Source: an uncultured Pelagibacteraceae bacterium (GTDB taxonomy: Bacteria; Pseudomonadota; Alphaproteobacteria; Pelagibacterales; AG-422-B15). Taken from it: DNA of 64,000 nucleotides. The stretch lies in the NCBI GenBank assembly GCA_902517885.1, contig CABYDZ010000003.1:62001-126000 (forward strand). The letters run 5' to 3'. The notes beneath the pieces are model-generated. The model saw only the letters and a list, made by a program, of their open reading frames with translations, was not told the origin of the DNA and searched no databases. Within the stretch, counting starts at the first letter, position 1; each line of letters begins with the position of its first letter. This document shows, one piece after another, positions 17,700 to 27,152 of this stretch. The translations under genes were made by a program, and so were the position numbers.

Positions 17700-18644
17700 T
17701 TATGAAAAAAATTGCTTACTAAAAAAATCAACCACATCCTGATGTGATTGTTTACGTGCCGTCCAGTTTCCCCCAGCATGTGCGCCGAGAAGATTAGGTG
17801 TTTCTTTGATCAGGCGAAACCTTTCTTCCTTATTGTCCAAGTAAAAAGTATTATTATTTTCATCAGTATAAACTTGATGCCCATCTTTCTTTAAATCAAT
17901 AAACATATCTTTTAGCTTAATAGCGTAAGGAATGAATTCAACGGGATCAATTGAATCAAAAGAATGATGAGCATTAGGATAAACAGTTAATTCTACATCA
18001 CGAGCAGGTTTCATATAATCAATAAGTTTTTTACATAAACTTAGAGGTGTATAATCATCATCCTCACCAAACAGAATATGCATTGGAGCATTAGACCAAC
18101 GATTATCTTCAGGTTTGAGTAGGGCTCCAGGGTATAATGGTAAATAAGCAGAAAATTTTTCGTCTCCAGAAGTTAGTGCATCTATTATTGGTTGCCATGC
18201 TGCATAAAGAGCTGTGCTGCCTCCTAAGCTCCATCCCATGATGCCAATTTTATTTTTATCAATATCTGGGTGTTTGTTTAAAAGTGCAAGTGCACGAAAT
18301 GCATCCGTTATCATTGTTGCAAGAGTAACCTGAGTCTGATTTTCTACTATCGAAATGACGCCACGAGATTCAAAGTGATGGATTCTAAAAACAGCAAAAC
18401 CTGCTTCTAACAAGTTAACCATATGAGTGTGATGACCCTCTCTCAATCCCGCACTTCCATGTATTGGAACAATGACAGGACATGGTAATTTAGCATTTTC
18501 TGGAAAAATTAGGGTTCCCCATACGTCTTGTTTGGGTTCCATATCAATTCCATTTAACAAATCATAAAACTCGTAAGGGTTAGAAGATTTAAAGAAAAAA
18601 ACTCCAGATTTTTTTTTTTGAAAAGGATTGTTTTGTTCACTCAT
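17700..18644 (-). CDS. Dienelactone-hydrolase-like alpha/beta hydrolase
   Basis: A 314-residue soluble protein without a signal peptide. It has VPIHGSAG (oxyanion), nucleophile elbow GWSLGG (S139), acid in GEDDDYTP and the histidine in PNAHHSFD, the order of dienelactone-hydrolase-family enzymes. Length exceeds the 240 residues of classical dienelactone hydrolases, with an N-terminal 50-residue extension and a C-terminal lid-like part. Substrate unknown. It ends 17 bp upstream of the umuD -35 region, with no visible functional link. Confidence 0.8.
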   Translation of the reverse strand: MSEQNNPFQKKKSGVFFFKSSNPYEFYDLLNGIDMEPKQDVWGTLIFPENAKLPCPVIVPIHGSAGLREGHHTHMVNLLEAGFAVFRIHHFESRGVISIVENQTQVTLATMITDAFRALALLNKHPDIDKNKIGIMGWSLGGSTALYAAWQPIIDALTSGDEKFSAYLPLYPGALLKPEDNRWSNAPMHILFGEDDDYTPLSLCKKLIDYMKPARDVELTVYPNAHHSFDSIDPVEFIPYAIKLKDMFIDLKKDGHQVYTDENNNTFYLDNKEERFRLIKETPNLLGAHAGGNWTARKQSHQDVVDFFSKQFFS

Positions 18645-18696
18645 TACCGAAGCAATGTATTCCTAAAAAAAATTTAATTCAAATTTAAAATTAAAT

Positions 18697-18750
18697 AAAA
18701 ACGGGTCCGATGGAAGGAATAACTAGGGGAAACCTTCGGACCCGTTTTTT
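18697..18750 (-). terminator. Strong intrinsic terminator of the ammonium transporter gene
   Basis: AAAAACGGGTCCGA (18697-18710) pairs perfectly over 14 bp with TCGGACCCGTTTTT (18736-18749). The stem is GC-rich at its core and ends in a T tract on either strand, so it can work in both directions. It lies just downstream of amt. Confidence 0.9.
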
Positions 18751-18765
18751 AATTATGAACTAGAC

Positions 18766-20034
18766 TTAGTCTCTAATTGAGTAGGCTATAACACCTGTCT
18801 CAGCTACGTCTGTTCCTTCTTTTTCTGCCTCTTCACTTATCCTTATACCTATTGTGGCTTTCATAATGGCCCATATGATTAGGGACACTACAAATACAAA
18901 CACACAAATTGATGCTGTGCCAAGGAGTTGAGTTCCAAAGCTAGTATCAGGATTAGTAATTGGTACAGCGAGAGTACCCCATACACCTGCAATCAAGTGA
19001 ACCGGTATAGCTCCTACAACATCATCGATTTTTAATGACACAAGGAGTTCAGTTCCTGCAAATACAAGCGCACCACCAATTCCACCTATGATGATTGCCA
19101 TCAACGGGGAAGGCATTAATGGTTCAGCAGTAATTGCAACTAGACCACCGAGTGCACCGTTTAACATCATTACGACGTCAGTTTTGCCTCTTGCTAATCT
19201 TGTTATAGCTGCACAGACTAATACACCAGCACAAGCTGCTAAGTTTGTGTTGATATAAATTGTTGCTACAGCTGTTGCATCATCAAATGAACCTAGAGCT
19301 AGCTGTGATCCACCGTTAAAACCGAACCAACCTAACCACAAGATGAAAACACCAAGTGTTGCTAGAGGTATTGATGAATTTGCAAATGGAACCAATTTTC
19401 CGTTATCAAATCTTCCAAGTCTTGGACCTAGAATAATTGCACCAGCTAATGCCGCTGCACCACCTGCTGCGTGAACGAGAGTTGAACCAGCAAAATCTGA
19501 GAAGCCAGCAGCAGATAACCATCCACCACCCCATTGCCAACCCATCTCGATTGGATAAATAACTCCTGTTAATATTGCTACGAACAAAAAGAAAGGCCAA
19601 ATTTTTATTCTTTCAGCCAAAGTTCCTGAAACAATTGAAGCTGTTGTTGCACAGAATACCATCTGGAAAAACCAGTCAGATCCATCAGAATAACCAGTCG
19701 CTACTGCTGAACCATCGCTCCATGTAGTAAACGTTCCAATATATCCACCTTCTGGAATACCGTATGCAAGATTATAACCTACCAACCAGAACATGATCCC
19801 AGCGATAGAATACAAACCTATATTTTTTGCAGCAATTGTTGAAACACTTTTAGATGTAACCAGACCAGATTCTAACATACAGAATCCAGCGGCCATCCAC
19901 ATCACCAAAAATCCACTTATTAGAAATAATAATGTGTTCAATGCATAAGCTGTTTCGTCATCGACGGCTGCAAATGCATTGGCAGATAATAGTGATGAAA
20001 ACAATACTGTATAAAGTAGTACTTTTTTTAACAT
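18766..20034 (-). CDS. amt: Ammonium transporter with signal peptide
   Basis: Start at ATG 20034 is preferred because GGGAG lies 8 nt upstream and the protein then begins with a normal signal peptide (MLKKVLLYTVLFSSLLSANAFA). The track's longer ORF adds 15 residues. The 422-residue protein has about eleven membrane helices, with GFCMLESGLV and HAAGGAAALAGA conserved in Amt proteins; the pore histidines lie in VHAAGG and VHLIAGVWG. It conducts ammonium across the inner membrane. No glnK neighbour is present. A strong terminator follows. Confidence 0.93.
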   Translation of the reverse strand: MLKKVLLYTVLFSSLLSANAFAAVDDETAYALNTLLFLISGFLVMWMAAGFCMLESGLVTSKSVSTIAAKNIGLYSIAGIMFWLVGYNLAYGIPEGGYIGTFTTWSDGSAVATGYSDGSDWFFQMVFCATTASIVSGTLAERIKIWPFFLFVAILTGVIYPIEMGWQWGGGWLSAAGFSDFAGSTLVHAAGGAAALAGAIILGPRLGRFDNGKLVPFANSSIPLATLGVFILWLGWFGFNGGSQLALGSFDDATAVATIYINTNLAACAGVLVCAAITRLARGKTDVVMMLNGALGGLVAITAEPLMPSPLMAIIIGGIGGALVFAGTELLVSLKIDDVVGAIPVHLIAGVWGTLAVPITNPDTSFGTQLLGTASICVFVFVVSLIIWAIMKATIGIRISEEAEKEGTDVAETGVIAYSIRD

Positions 20035-20168
20035 GTATTTTCTCCCTATATTTAATTTTATAAGGGCATCTTTTATCAATTAAGGGCTTTCACAATTACT
20101 GATGCTTGCCAAATTGACAAAGTGTGAATATCTTAAAATTAAATATCTAAGTAATTGTTTTAATTTGC

Positions 20169-20333
20169 TTATTTATTAATATTTCTCCAGGCATCTATGG
20201 CCAAGAAGACCATTGCTATCATCATGCCAAGATAAATAATATAAGAAAAACCAAATCCATATGCAGTTAAGTAAGCCCAACTAAAAAGACTGCCTACTAC
20301 TAACGATACAATAGATGGGATCAGATATTTCAT
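20169..20333 (-). CDS. 54-residue two-helix membrane micro-protein
   Basis: Too short for the ORF track. Translation from ATG 20333 gives a 54-residue protein with two hydrophobic segments (IPSIVSLVVGSLFSWAYL and FSYIIYLGMMIAMVFLAID) and a short charged tail WRNINK. It starts 11 bp after the stop of the DUF3604 gene on the same strand, so it is probably co-transcribed. I do not recognise a family. The hydrophobic pattern and clean stop favour a real gene, but coding evidence is limited by its size. Confidence 0.6.
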   Translation of the reverse strand: MKYLIPSIVSLVVGSLFSWAYLTAYGFGFSYIIYLGMMIAMVFLAIDAWRNINK

Positions 20334-20344
20334 TTATAAAAACT

Positions 20345-22750
20345 TTAGGATAAATAATCCAAATAAATCGGCGATGACCAAGCGCGATGTTCATCTATTT
20401 CAGAACAAGTCTCGATGTCTCTTGGATGCTTCCAGTCTTGAGTGCAAAGCTTAAACTTTACACAATTCCCATCTGCATCAAATTCACAAACACCTCCCTT
20501 AACATTAATTTGAGGCGTGGGTACTTCTATGGCTCTTACATAATAACTCACATCTTTTTGATCTATCGAAAAATCCTCATCTGTGAATTTAAAAGAACAG
20601 CCTAATTCATTTGGATCACAATAATGGGTATACCAAGGGTCTAGAATTCGACCTTCAATGGGTTGATCTACATACTCTTGCGGTAATACTTTAATTACTT
20701 CAATTCTATGAATAAATTTTCTGTCATCTGAAGGATTATAACATTCATTAAAACACAGCTCGCCTACTCTTTCTTCTCCCAATGCAATGTATGCATCCTC
20801 TGGACACCCTGGTTTCTGAACGAACGAGCCCATAGCTTTAACTTCAAATTCAGGTTTAGTATCTGTTTCAATTGAAGAACCCATAGAGACTTTTTTATTC
20901 TCACTGATTAAATTAAACCAAAGTAACATGCGGGTGCCACTTGTTGCGTAAGTTTCTTTTCTTTTTAACGCATCCCAAATTTCCTCTTTAGACCGTCCCT
21001 CAGAGTGAACAGCTGCTAGTCCACCTGTCGTAAAGAAACCTCTTTGCCTTTCCCACTCAACAGTATTAAAGCCAACGATTAGATCAGGAATATCATAAAC
21101 TTGCGGCTGCGAAGGCGAGACAAAGGAGTCGCCAATTGGATCAGAATTTCGACCAATTGGACTTGTACTTTTAGGGAAATAATATGGACTCATATGTAAA
21201 ACCTTATCTAAAAATTCGCTTGGAGGTCCGCTTCCATCTATATTATTGCCAAATAGTTCTTTATATCCACTGCCAGGTGCAGCAGAATGGTTATCACTGG
21301 AACCTATGAACCCGTATCTAAATCTATGTTTTGAACCATCCTCTTTATATTTTGTTAACGCTAATCCATACTGAGCGCTGCCACCAGGAACATGGTTCAT
21401 CGGAGGACTAAAACAATCTAAACACTGACCGGATATATTTCGATCAAATTCTGTAAACTTTGGAACAACATTGTACCCTGATCTACCTCTATCTACTGAT
21501 GCTTGTTCTGTCGCTTCTCGTCTTTCGCTGCATTCTGAAACTGACTCACCGTCGGCAATACATCTTTCATAGATTACTTTACCTGCTTGCCAACATTGTG
21601 GAATATAATTATTAGATGGTTCTGGGCAAGTTTGAGTTCCAATATCAATGACCTCATCCGGTCCATTTTGATTTTTGAGTGTAAAAGTTCCTTGATCTAA
21701 ATCAATTTCACCCATCGGAAACGTAAACGGTCTAATTATTTCCTCGCCGTCTCTTACAACATTGACTCCTCTCCATGAGCGGTACTCCTCAGCATTACCA
21801 TGCCCGGAATAAGTTTCCAATAATTCAAACATTTTTGGGTATTTTTTCGAAATCTCTAAACCCTTATCTAGAGTATATCCAGCAGGAGTATAAAGTCCCC
21901 AGGACTGCCCGTGCGGTATAACCATGTAGTCACTATCATATTCCTCAAGCCTCTTAACTAAATCTAATGGAGTTACTGCTTCTTCATGACAGTTCATTGG
22001 TAAATCTATAGAAAGTACACCTCGCTCACAATTTTTTATTTTTCCTGTTTCTTTGAAATATCGATTTATGTCATTGTATCTTTTGAAGTTATCAAAATCT
22101 ACGAATGGGAAAAATACATTTGGTACTAAGGGTCTAGAAGTCATTGCTTGTCGAGTTACAGATAATGATGCAATAGCTCTAGTTGGAACCGCTTCATCAG
22201 TCTCTTCTTTCAAAATGACATTATGATGACCCCAATGATTTCCCCTTATAACCCCTACTTGTGTCCACTCCCATCCCAAAAAAGCAACACAATCTGGATT
22301 AGCTGGATCCACATTTAAAGCATTACATTTCCTGATCGTTTCTTTTGTTTCCATCCATCTTTTTGGTGTAGTTGCTTCAGCATGATCATTGATTGACCAA
22401 AAATCTAATGCTGAACAATGTCTTGCAAAGTCGCAGGCATCTGCAACAGGATGTACTCCTAGCCCACCAGTGATGGGCAAGCTCATCATATGTGCATCGG
22501 CTGAAAATGTTGAATGAACATGAAGATCGCCAAACAAAATTTGTTTTGTTGGCACCTCGTTAAGAGTTGCCATTGCACTTAATTGCCTCGTCTCTTTGTC
22601 TTTTACAAACTCGATAGTATTAATTTTACCAGTGATTTTCCCTCCATCTAAGTCTTCACTAAATAAATGAAATTCTAAAACTACAAGTAAACTAATTATA
22701 AAGAGGATTGAAAGGATGAAGAAATATTTTATAACTTTTACAATACTCAT
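20345..22750 (-). CDS. DUF3604 protein with PHP-like metal-binding motif
   Basis: An 801-residue protein from ATG 22750; the TTG two codons earlier is less likely. Residues 7-27 are a signal anchor. LFGDLHVHSTFSADAH shows the HxH of the PHP phosphoesterase motif I, FWSINDHAEATTP another metal site, and FIGSSDNHSAAPGSG a third. Cysteine-rich stretches around residues 380-450 and 685-790 suggest disulphides in the periplasm. Family function is not established; a metal-dependent hydrolase is the reasonable expectation. It is divergent from a parvulin and HupE/UreJ gene pair 52 bp away. Confidence 0.8.
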   Translation of the reverse strand: MSIVKVIKYFFILSILFIISLLVVLEFHLFSEDLDGGKITGKINTIEFVKDKETRQLSAMATLNEVPTKQILFGDLHVHSTFSADAHMMSLPITGGLGVHPVADACDFARHCSALDFWSINDHAEATTPKRWMETKETIRKCNALNVDPANPDCVAFLGWEWTQVGVIRGNHWGHHNVILKEETDEAVPTRAIASLSVTRQAMTSRPLVPNVFFPFVDFDNFKRYNDINRYFKETGKIKNCERGVLSIDLPMNCHEEAVTPLDLVKRLEEYDSDYMVIPHGQSWGLYTPAGYTLDKGLEISKKYPKMFELLETYSGHGNAEEYRSWRGVNVVRDGEEIIRPFTFPMGEIDLDQGTFTLKNQNGPDEVIDIGTQTCPEPSNNYIPQCWQAGKVIYERCIADGESVSECSERREATEQASVDRGRSGYNVVPKFTEFDRNISGQCLDCFSPPMNHVPGGSAQYGLALTKYKEDGSKHRFRYGFIGSSDNHSAAPGSGYKELFGNNIDGSGPPSEFLDKVLHMSPYYFPKSTSPIGRNSDPIGDSFVSPSQPQVYDIPDLIVGFNTVEWERQRGFFTTGGLAAVHSEGRSKEEIWDALKRKETYATSGTRMLLWFNLISENKKVSMGSSIETDTKPEFEVKAMGSFVQKPGCPEDAYIALGEERVGELCFNECYNPSDDRKFIHRIEVIKVLPQEYVDQPIEGRILDPWYTHYCDPNELGCSFKFTDEDFSIDQKDVSYYVRAIEVPTPQINVKGGVCEFDADGNCVKFKLCTQDWKHPRDIETCSEIDEHRAWSSPIYLDYLS

Positions 22751-22802
22751 AAGCAAATTATTTGATAATAATTAACTATAATTGAGTATAATATTACATG
22801 CA

Positions 22803-23705
22803 ATGACCAAGATCATAAATAAAAATATTCTCATATTTAGTATTGCCATAATTATAGGCCTAACTCTTATTTTTTATGAGACCATTTCATTCAATGATCA
22901 ATTTCTTCAGCTTAAAAATAGAAAGGCTGTTGCTATGGTGAATGATGTTGTTATTTCTGAAGACCAATTTCTAAAGTACGCCTCAAACCTTGGAGCAGAT
23001 ATCCAACCAGAGGATGATATTGAAATCTTAGAGTTGCTATTAGAAAGAATGATAGAGGAAGAACTTCTGGTACAAAGAGGAATAGAGCTTGATCTGCATA
23101 AGAAGGATATTGGCGTCAGAAAAGAAATGATAAAACAGGTGATTGACTTCATCATTCAAGTCGAAAAAAATCAGATTAGTGATGAAGATCTAAGAAATTT
23201 TTACAATAAAAATATTGGAAAATATACCCCTACGCAAAAAATTCAATTTCAATCAATTTACATAAATTCTCGTAATCAAGAGTCTGTTCTAGTCGGTACA
23301 GAGTCAGACTTGAAGACACTTCAACCAAAAATATCAAAATTGTATAATGAGCTTAATACAAAAGATTTTTTAGATATTAAATCTAGTTATGATGAAAATA
23401 ATTTTTTTGAGGTTCCCGATAAGTTAATTAATATTAAAGATTGTAATCTTCTTTTTGGTAAGTCTATATGCAATCAAATTGCTTCACTAAATCTTGATGA
23501 AGTATCTCAACCCATATTTTTTGATAACGGGTATTTTATCTTTAAGCTTGTAGATCGGATTAAACAAGAAATTGATGAAAACTATTATAATGAAATTAGA
23601 GAGAAGATTATTTTTGATTATAACAATGGTTTAGATGATGAAAAATTAAAAAACTATCTAAAATACTTAAAAGATAATTCTGAAATTATTCGATATTCTT
23701 TTTAA
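22803..23705 (+). CDS. Membrane-anchored parvulin-like peptidyl-prolyl isomerase
   Basis: 300 residues from ATG 22803; the TTG at 22782 in the track is a poorer start. One N-terminal helix (ILIFSIAIIIGLTLIFYETI) anchors it, with the rest probably periplasmic. AMVNDVVISEDQFLKYA and EEELLVQRGIELDLH resemble the SurA/PpiD N-terminal chaperone domain; FYNKNIGKYTPTQKIQFQSIYI opens a parvulin domain that looks divergent. It probably assists folding of an exported partner. The next gene starts 4 bp later. Confidence 0.7.
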   Translation: MTKIINKNILIFSIAIIIGLTLIFYETISFNDQFLQLKNRKAVAMVNDVVISEDQFLKYASNLGADIQPEDDIEILELLLERMIEEELLVQRGIELDLHKKDIGVRKEMIKQVIDFIIQVEKNQISDEDLRNFYNKNIGKYTPTQKIQFQSIYINSRNQESVLVGTESDLKTLQPKISKLYNELNTKDFLDIKSSYDENNFFEVPDKLINIKDCNLLFGKSICNQIASLNLDEVSQPIFFDNGYFIFKLVDRIKQEIDENYYNEIREKIIFDYNNGLDDEKLKNYLKYLKDNSEIIRYSF

Positions 23706-23709
23706 ATTT

Positions 23710-24933
23710 ATGCATATTCGTAAATTACTAATAATTTTAATATTTCTGTTATTTAATTCACAATCATATGCCCATTATTTTAGTGAGTCCTTTTCTAAGT
23801 GGAATATTATGGGATCAGATATTATTGCTAACTTCTCCATACTAGAATTGGAAGCAACAAGAGTACTTCAGGTTAAAGAATATGAACAAATTTTAATAGA
23901 CAACGAGCTTAATGAAAAAGATGTATTTAAAATTTATTTAAATGATCACATTCATGTTTATTCAGCTGATGTAAAATGTCAGTCAAGCAATGATATTAGA
24001 GAGTTAAGTTCAGATGAAGGCTATTTAAGATATGAACTAGAATTCCAATGTCCTTCAGATGAAAATATAAAGATTATTAACAATGCTTTATTTAATATTA
24101 TTCAAAGTCATATTCATATAGCACGAATATATTTAGAAAATGATTTACTCACAGAGAAAGCACTTTTTTTTAACGATCAATCAGTTGATATATCAGAAAA
24201 GGAAACTCAATTAAGTTTTTTTAGCAGTTTTAAAAATTTTTTTTATTCTGGACTAAGTCATATTTTAGGAGGATATGATCATCTTCTCTTTATCCTAGGA
24301 CTGCTCATTATAGTTACAAATCTTAATAGACTGATCTTAGTCATTACTGGCTTTACCATTGGACATAGTCTTACCTTATTCTTGTCTTTAGTTGAGATTG
24401 TTCAAGTAAATGCAAGTATAGTAGAATCACTTATTGGATTTACTATTATGTTTGTAGGTTTGGAATATTTCTACAAACATAATTACGGAAAATTATTAAG
24501 CTTGGGGTATCTAGTTTTACTTTTACCCCTATTATTTATTTTAAGCTTTATTACTAATATCCACTTTTCTTCGTTACTCATGACGGGCTTGTTATTATTT
24601 TCTTTAGGATACTTTTTTCTAAAAGAAAATTTAAAGAATAATGATAATTTATTAATATTAATAACTATAGTATTTGGGCTCATTCACGGCTTTGGCTTTG
24701 GAGGATTTTTATTAAATACAGAAATAAACTCAGGCAATATTTTATCAGGCTTATTAGGATTTAATTTAGGAGTTGAATTCGGTCAAATATTGTTTGTATT
24801 AGGAGTGTTATTAATATTTCAATTGGTTAATTTTATTCGCCTGAATTTCATTATTAATTTATTTAAAGATACTTCTTTTGCCTTGCTGATTTGTTTCGGG
24901 CTATACTTTTTTATTCAAAGACTAATAGTCTAA
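23710..24933 (+). CDS. HupE/UreJ-2 family membrane protein
   Basis: A 407-residue protein with a signal peptide (to about SYA-HYF), a periplasmic domain of roughly 180 residues and six or seven C-terminal helices. The membrane part has SGLSHILGGYDHLLFILGLL and GLIHGFGFGGFLL, the His/Asp-rich motifs of HupE/UreJ proteins, some of which move nickel or cobalt. Co-directional with the parvulin gene and divergent from DUF3604. Metal transport is inferred from the family only. It ends 1 bp before the convergent DUF3429 gene. Confidence 0.85.
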   Translation: MHIRKLLIILIFLLFNSQSYAHYFSESFSKWNIMGSDIIANFSILELEATRVLQVKEYEQILIDNELNEKDVFKIYLNDHIHVYSADVKCQSSNDIRELSSDEGYLRYELEFQCPSDENIKIINNALFNIIQSHIHIARIYLENDLLTEKALFFNDQSVDISEKETQLSFFSSFKNFFYSGLSHILGGYDHLLFILGLLIIVTNLNRLILVITGFTIGHSLTLFLSLVEIVQVNASIVESLIGFTIMFVGLEYFYKHNYGKLLSLGYLVLLLPLLFILSFITNIHFSSLLMTGLLLFSLGYFFLKENLKNNDNLLILITIVFGLIHGFGFGGFLLNTEINSGNILSGLLGFNLGVEFGQILFVLGVLLIFQLVNFIRLNFIINLFKDTSFALLICFGLYFFIQRLIV

Positions 24934-24934
24934 G

Positions 24935-25381
24935 TTATATAAAAATTATTAGTATAATTGTCAGTATTGATACCGTTAATGAAAGTGTGACTTTCATTGT
25001 AATAAACCAAAGTGGTGTAATCTTAAGCTGCTGATAAAGATAGTAATCGTGTAATAAAGAAATAACGTACCCAATAAGCAATAGTAGCAGGGAAAGTTTT
25101 AAATTTTCTAGAGATAGTAACGCAACCCATGAAATTAGCGCTGGAATTACTGTAATTAAAAGTGGAGTGAAGACGTAATAAATTTTGTCTGCAAAAGCTG
25201 TTATTAACCCCCACTGTATACCTCCCAAAAAAGATGAAATGATTGCAGCATAAGCAATATAAATAAATATCATTAAATTATATATTTCATCATTAGGAGG
25301 AGAGATGAAATACATCAAAAATATTATGATGAATGGTATGAGGCCTAATAAGCCAAGAATGTAAGATTGTTTTTGCCCCAT
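24935..25381 (-). CDS. DUF3429 (TMEM69-like) membrane protein
   Basis: A 148-residue protein with about five membrane segments. SSFLGGIQWGL is the recognisable DUF3429 motif. No function is established for this family. It lies 10 bp downstream of the alkylsulfatase gene on the same strand, so the two are likely co-transcribed. Confidence 0.75.
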   Translation of the reverse strand: MGQKQSYILGLLGLIPFIIIFLMYFISPPNDEIYNLMIFIYIAYAAIISSFLGGIQWGLITAFADKIYYVFTPLLITVIPALISWVALLSLENLKLSLLLLLIGYVISLLHDYYLYQQLKITPLWFITMKVTLSLTVSILTIILIIFI

Positions 25382-25391
25382 TTATAAATAA

Positions 25392-27113
25392 CTAATCCGT
25401 AAATAAATCAAGAAACTGTAAAAATTCAAGCTTGCTGCCTTCTACATTAATTGTATTGTTTGCTAAAAGAAGTGATATAGCGGATAAGTTCTTTAAGCCA
25501 CCAAAAACTTCTTTGAGTGTTTGCTGATCTGTAATAACTTTAATTTCTGCATTAGGCTCAGGATATTTACTGATTTGTGCAACCCCCCTTCTTACGTACA
25601 CAGAGTAGTTTTCTTCGCTATCGGTAAACGAAAATTGATATGTTTTTATTATTTCTTCGGATTTTTCCGAATTAAGATTTACTGGAAGTATATTCATTAT
25701 TGCATCCATAGGTGTAGCTTCCAATTGTTCTGGGGTTACGCTATTTGCCGTTGAGGGATCGACATTAATCTCATTTCTTAATTCGCCCGCAACAGTTCTA
25801 TAAAAATAGTAATCATTTGAAGCAAGCTGATATTGCGATAATTTTTCTGCAGCATTTGCCTTAATATTTTTTGCGTTTGTACTGTCAGGGTCTAAAGCAA
25901 GTAAAATATCTGCAAGCTCTAGTGCCCACTGATATTCTCCATTGGTAAGAGCGCTTTCTGCCTCATCTGAAATTTTAGTTTGTTTTCTAGCTATATTGAC
26001 AAATTTTTGTGCCCTTTCAGTCGCAGAAAGTGGATGAAGATCAGAAATGTTCCCACTAAACCAACCTATGTATCCACTAAAAATTGATCTTATGTAAGAG
26101 GATATTGATCCGTAGAAAGGTTGAAGGTAAGGAGATTCAGCTAAGTGATTTGGAAGTTTTACTTTTTGTACAATCTCATTAGGTGTTAAGCCCTTATTAA
26201 TGTATCTTATTGTTTGGTCATGAACAAACTGAATGCCATCTCTATAATCAGTCAAGGCTTTTGAAACATTTTCTTCTCCACTAATAGGACGTGAGTGACT
26301 CGGGACTAAATGTTCTGCATTAAGTAATCTTATTTTATCAAGGCTATGAACCCATTCCATTGGATTTCTAAATTTTGTTCCTCTTATCGCGTATAAATTT
26401 GCAAATGATCTATAAAAATTATCACCAACCATCACAACTTTTTTTTCAGGTATCCATACATAAAGATGATCATCTGTTTCCCCTGGCACATGGGCTAACA
26501 TTAATGTGAGATCATCAATTTTTAACGTCATTTGATCATCAAAAAGAATGTTAGGCCTAACAAGTCCGAATGTAGATTGATCATTAATTTCGAGGAATCC
26601 TCCTATGCCTTGATGAACAATTTCCTCTTCTGGAAGTGGAATCCCGAATTGTCTCGATGATCTTTCAAAAATTATTGGTCTAATTGTTGTAGCAATATTA
26701 TCTAAATTATAAATTATATTTTCTTGTGCATATATTTCTGTGTATTCCTCATCAAAAAATACTTTAGCTCCACCTAAATGATCTAAGTGATTGTGAGTGT
26801 ATATAATTGCTATAATTGGCTTTTCTGAAATTTTTCTAAAATCCTTGATTAATTCTGTCGCAGTTTCAACAGAACCTAAAGTATCTACAATTATGAGATT
26901 TTTTTCTGTTTCAATCATAATTGAGTTGGCAAGACCGTAACCAACACCTACGTAAATGTCGTCTGTTACCTCAATTACTTCTTTTCTGAATTCATAGCTA
27001 TGTTCTTGAGACAATCCTTGATCAGAGTCTAATGTCTCATTAGACTGATTTTGATCACTACATGAGATAAGAAAAAATAAGCTTAATAAAATTATTTTTA
27101 AATTACTGATCAT
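25392..27113 (-). CDS. Lipoprotein alkyl sulfatase (metallo-beta-lactamase fold)
   Basis: A 573-residue protein with a lipoprotein signal (LISC, C18). The zinc motif is YTHNHLDHLGG, followed by AHVPGETDDHLYVW and VPSHSRP with further ligands. ERSSRQFGIPLP, the helical dimerisation domain around residues 380-480 (ALTNGEYQWALELADILLAL) and a C-terminal SCP2-like domain match SdsA/BDS1-type alkyl sulfatases. These hydrolyse sulfate esters of medium-chain alcohols. The lipoprotein signal implies action outside the inner membrane. Sulfate-ester use fits a marine setting; substrate not tested. Confidence 0.85.
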   Translation of the reverse strand: MISNLKIILLSLFFLISCSDQNQSNETLDSDQGLSQEHSYEFRKEVIEVTDDIYVGVGYGLANSIMIETEKNLIIVDTLGSVETATELIKDFRKISEKPIIAIIYTHNHLDHLGGAKVFFDEEYTEIYAQENIIYNLDNIATTIRPIIFERSSRQFGIPLPEEEIVHQGIGGFLEINDQSTFGLVRPNILFDDQMTLKIDDLTLMLAHVPGETDDHLYVWIPEKKVVMVGDNFYRSFANLYAIRGTKFRNPMEWVHSLDKIRLLNAEHLVPSHSRPISGEENVSKALTDYRDGIQFVHDQTIRYINKGLTPNEIVQKVKLPNHLAESPYLQPFYGSISSYIRSIFSGYIGWFSGNISDLHPLSATERAQKFVNIARKQTKISDEAESALTNGEYQWALELADILLALDPDSTNAKNIKANAAEKLSQYQLASNDYYFYRTVAGELRNEINVDPSTANSVTPEQLEATPMDAIMNILPVNLNSEKSEEIIKTYQFSFTDSEENYSVYVRRGVAQISKYPEPNAEIKVITDQQTLKEVFGGLKNLSAISLLLANNTINVEGSKLEFLQFLDLFTD

Positions 27114-27152
27114 TTAATGAATTTGTTTGGTAAATTAATTTTGAACTAAAAT

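Noticed and set aside
20080-20168. Possible sigma-54 promoter ahead of amt
   Set aside because: TTGGCA is present but no GC-TTGC element follows at the required spacing.
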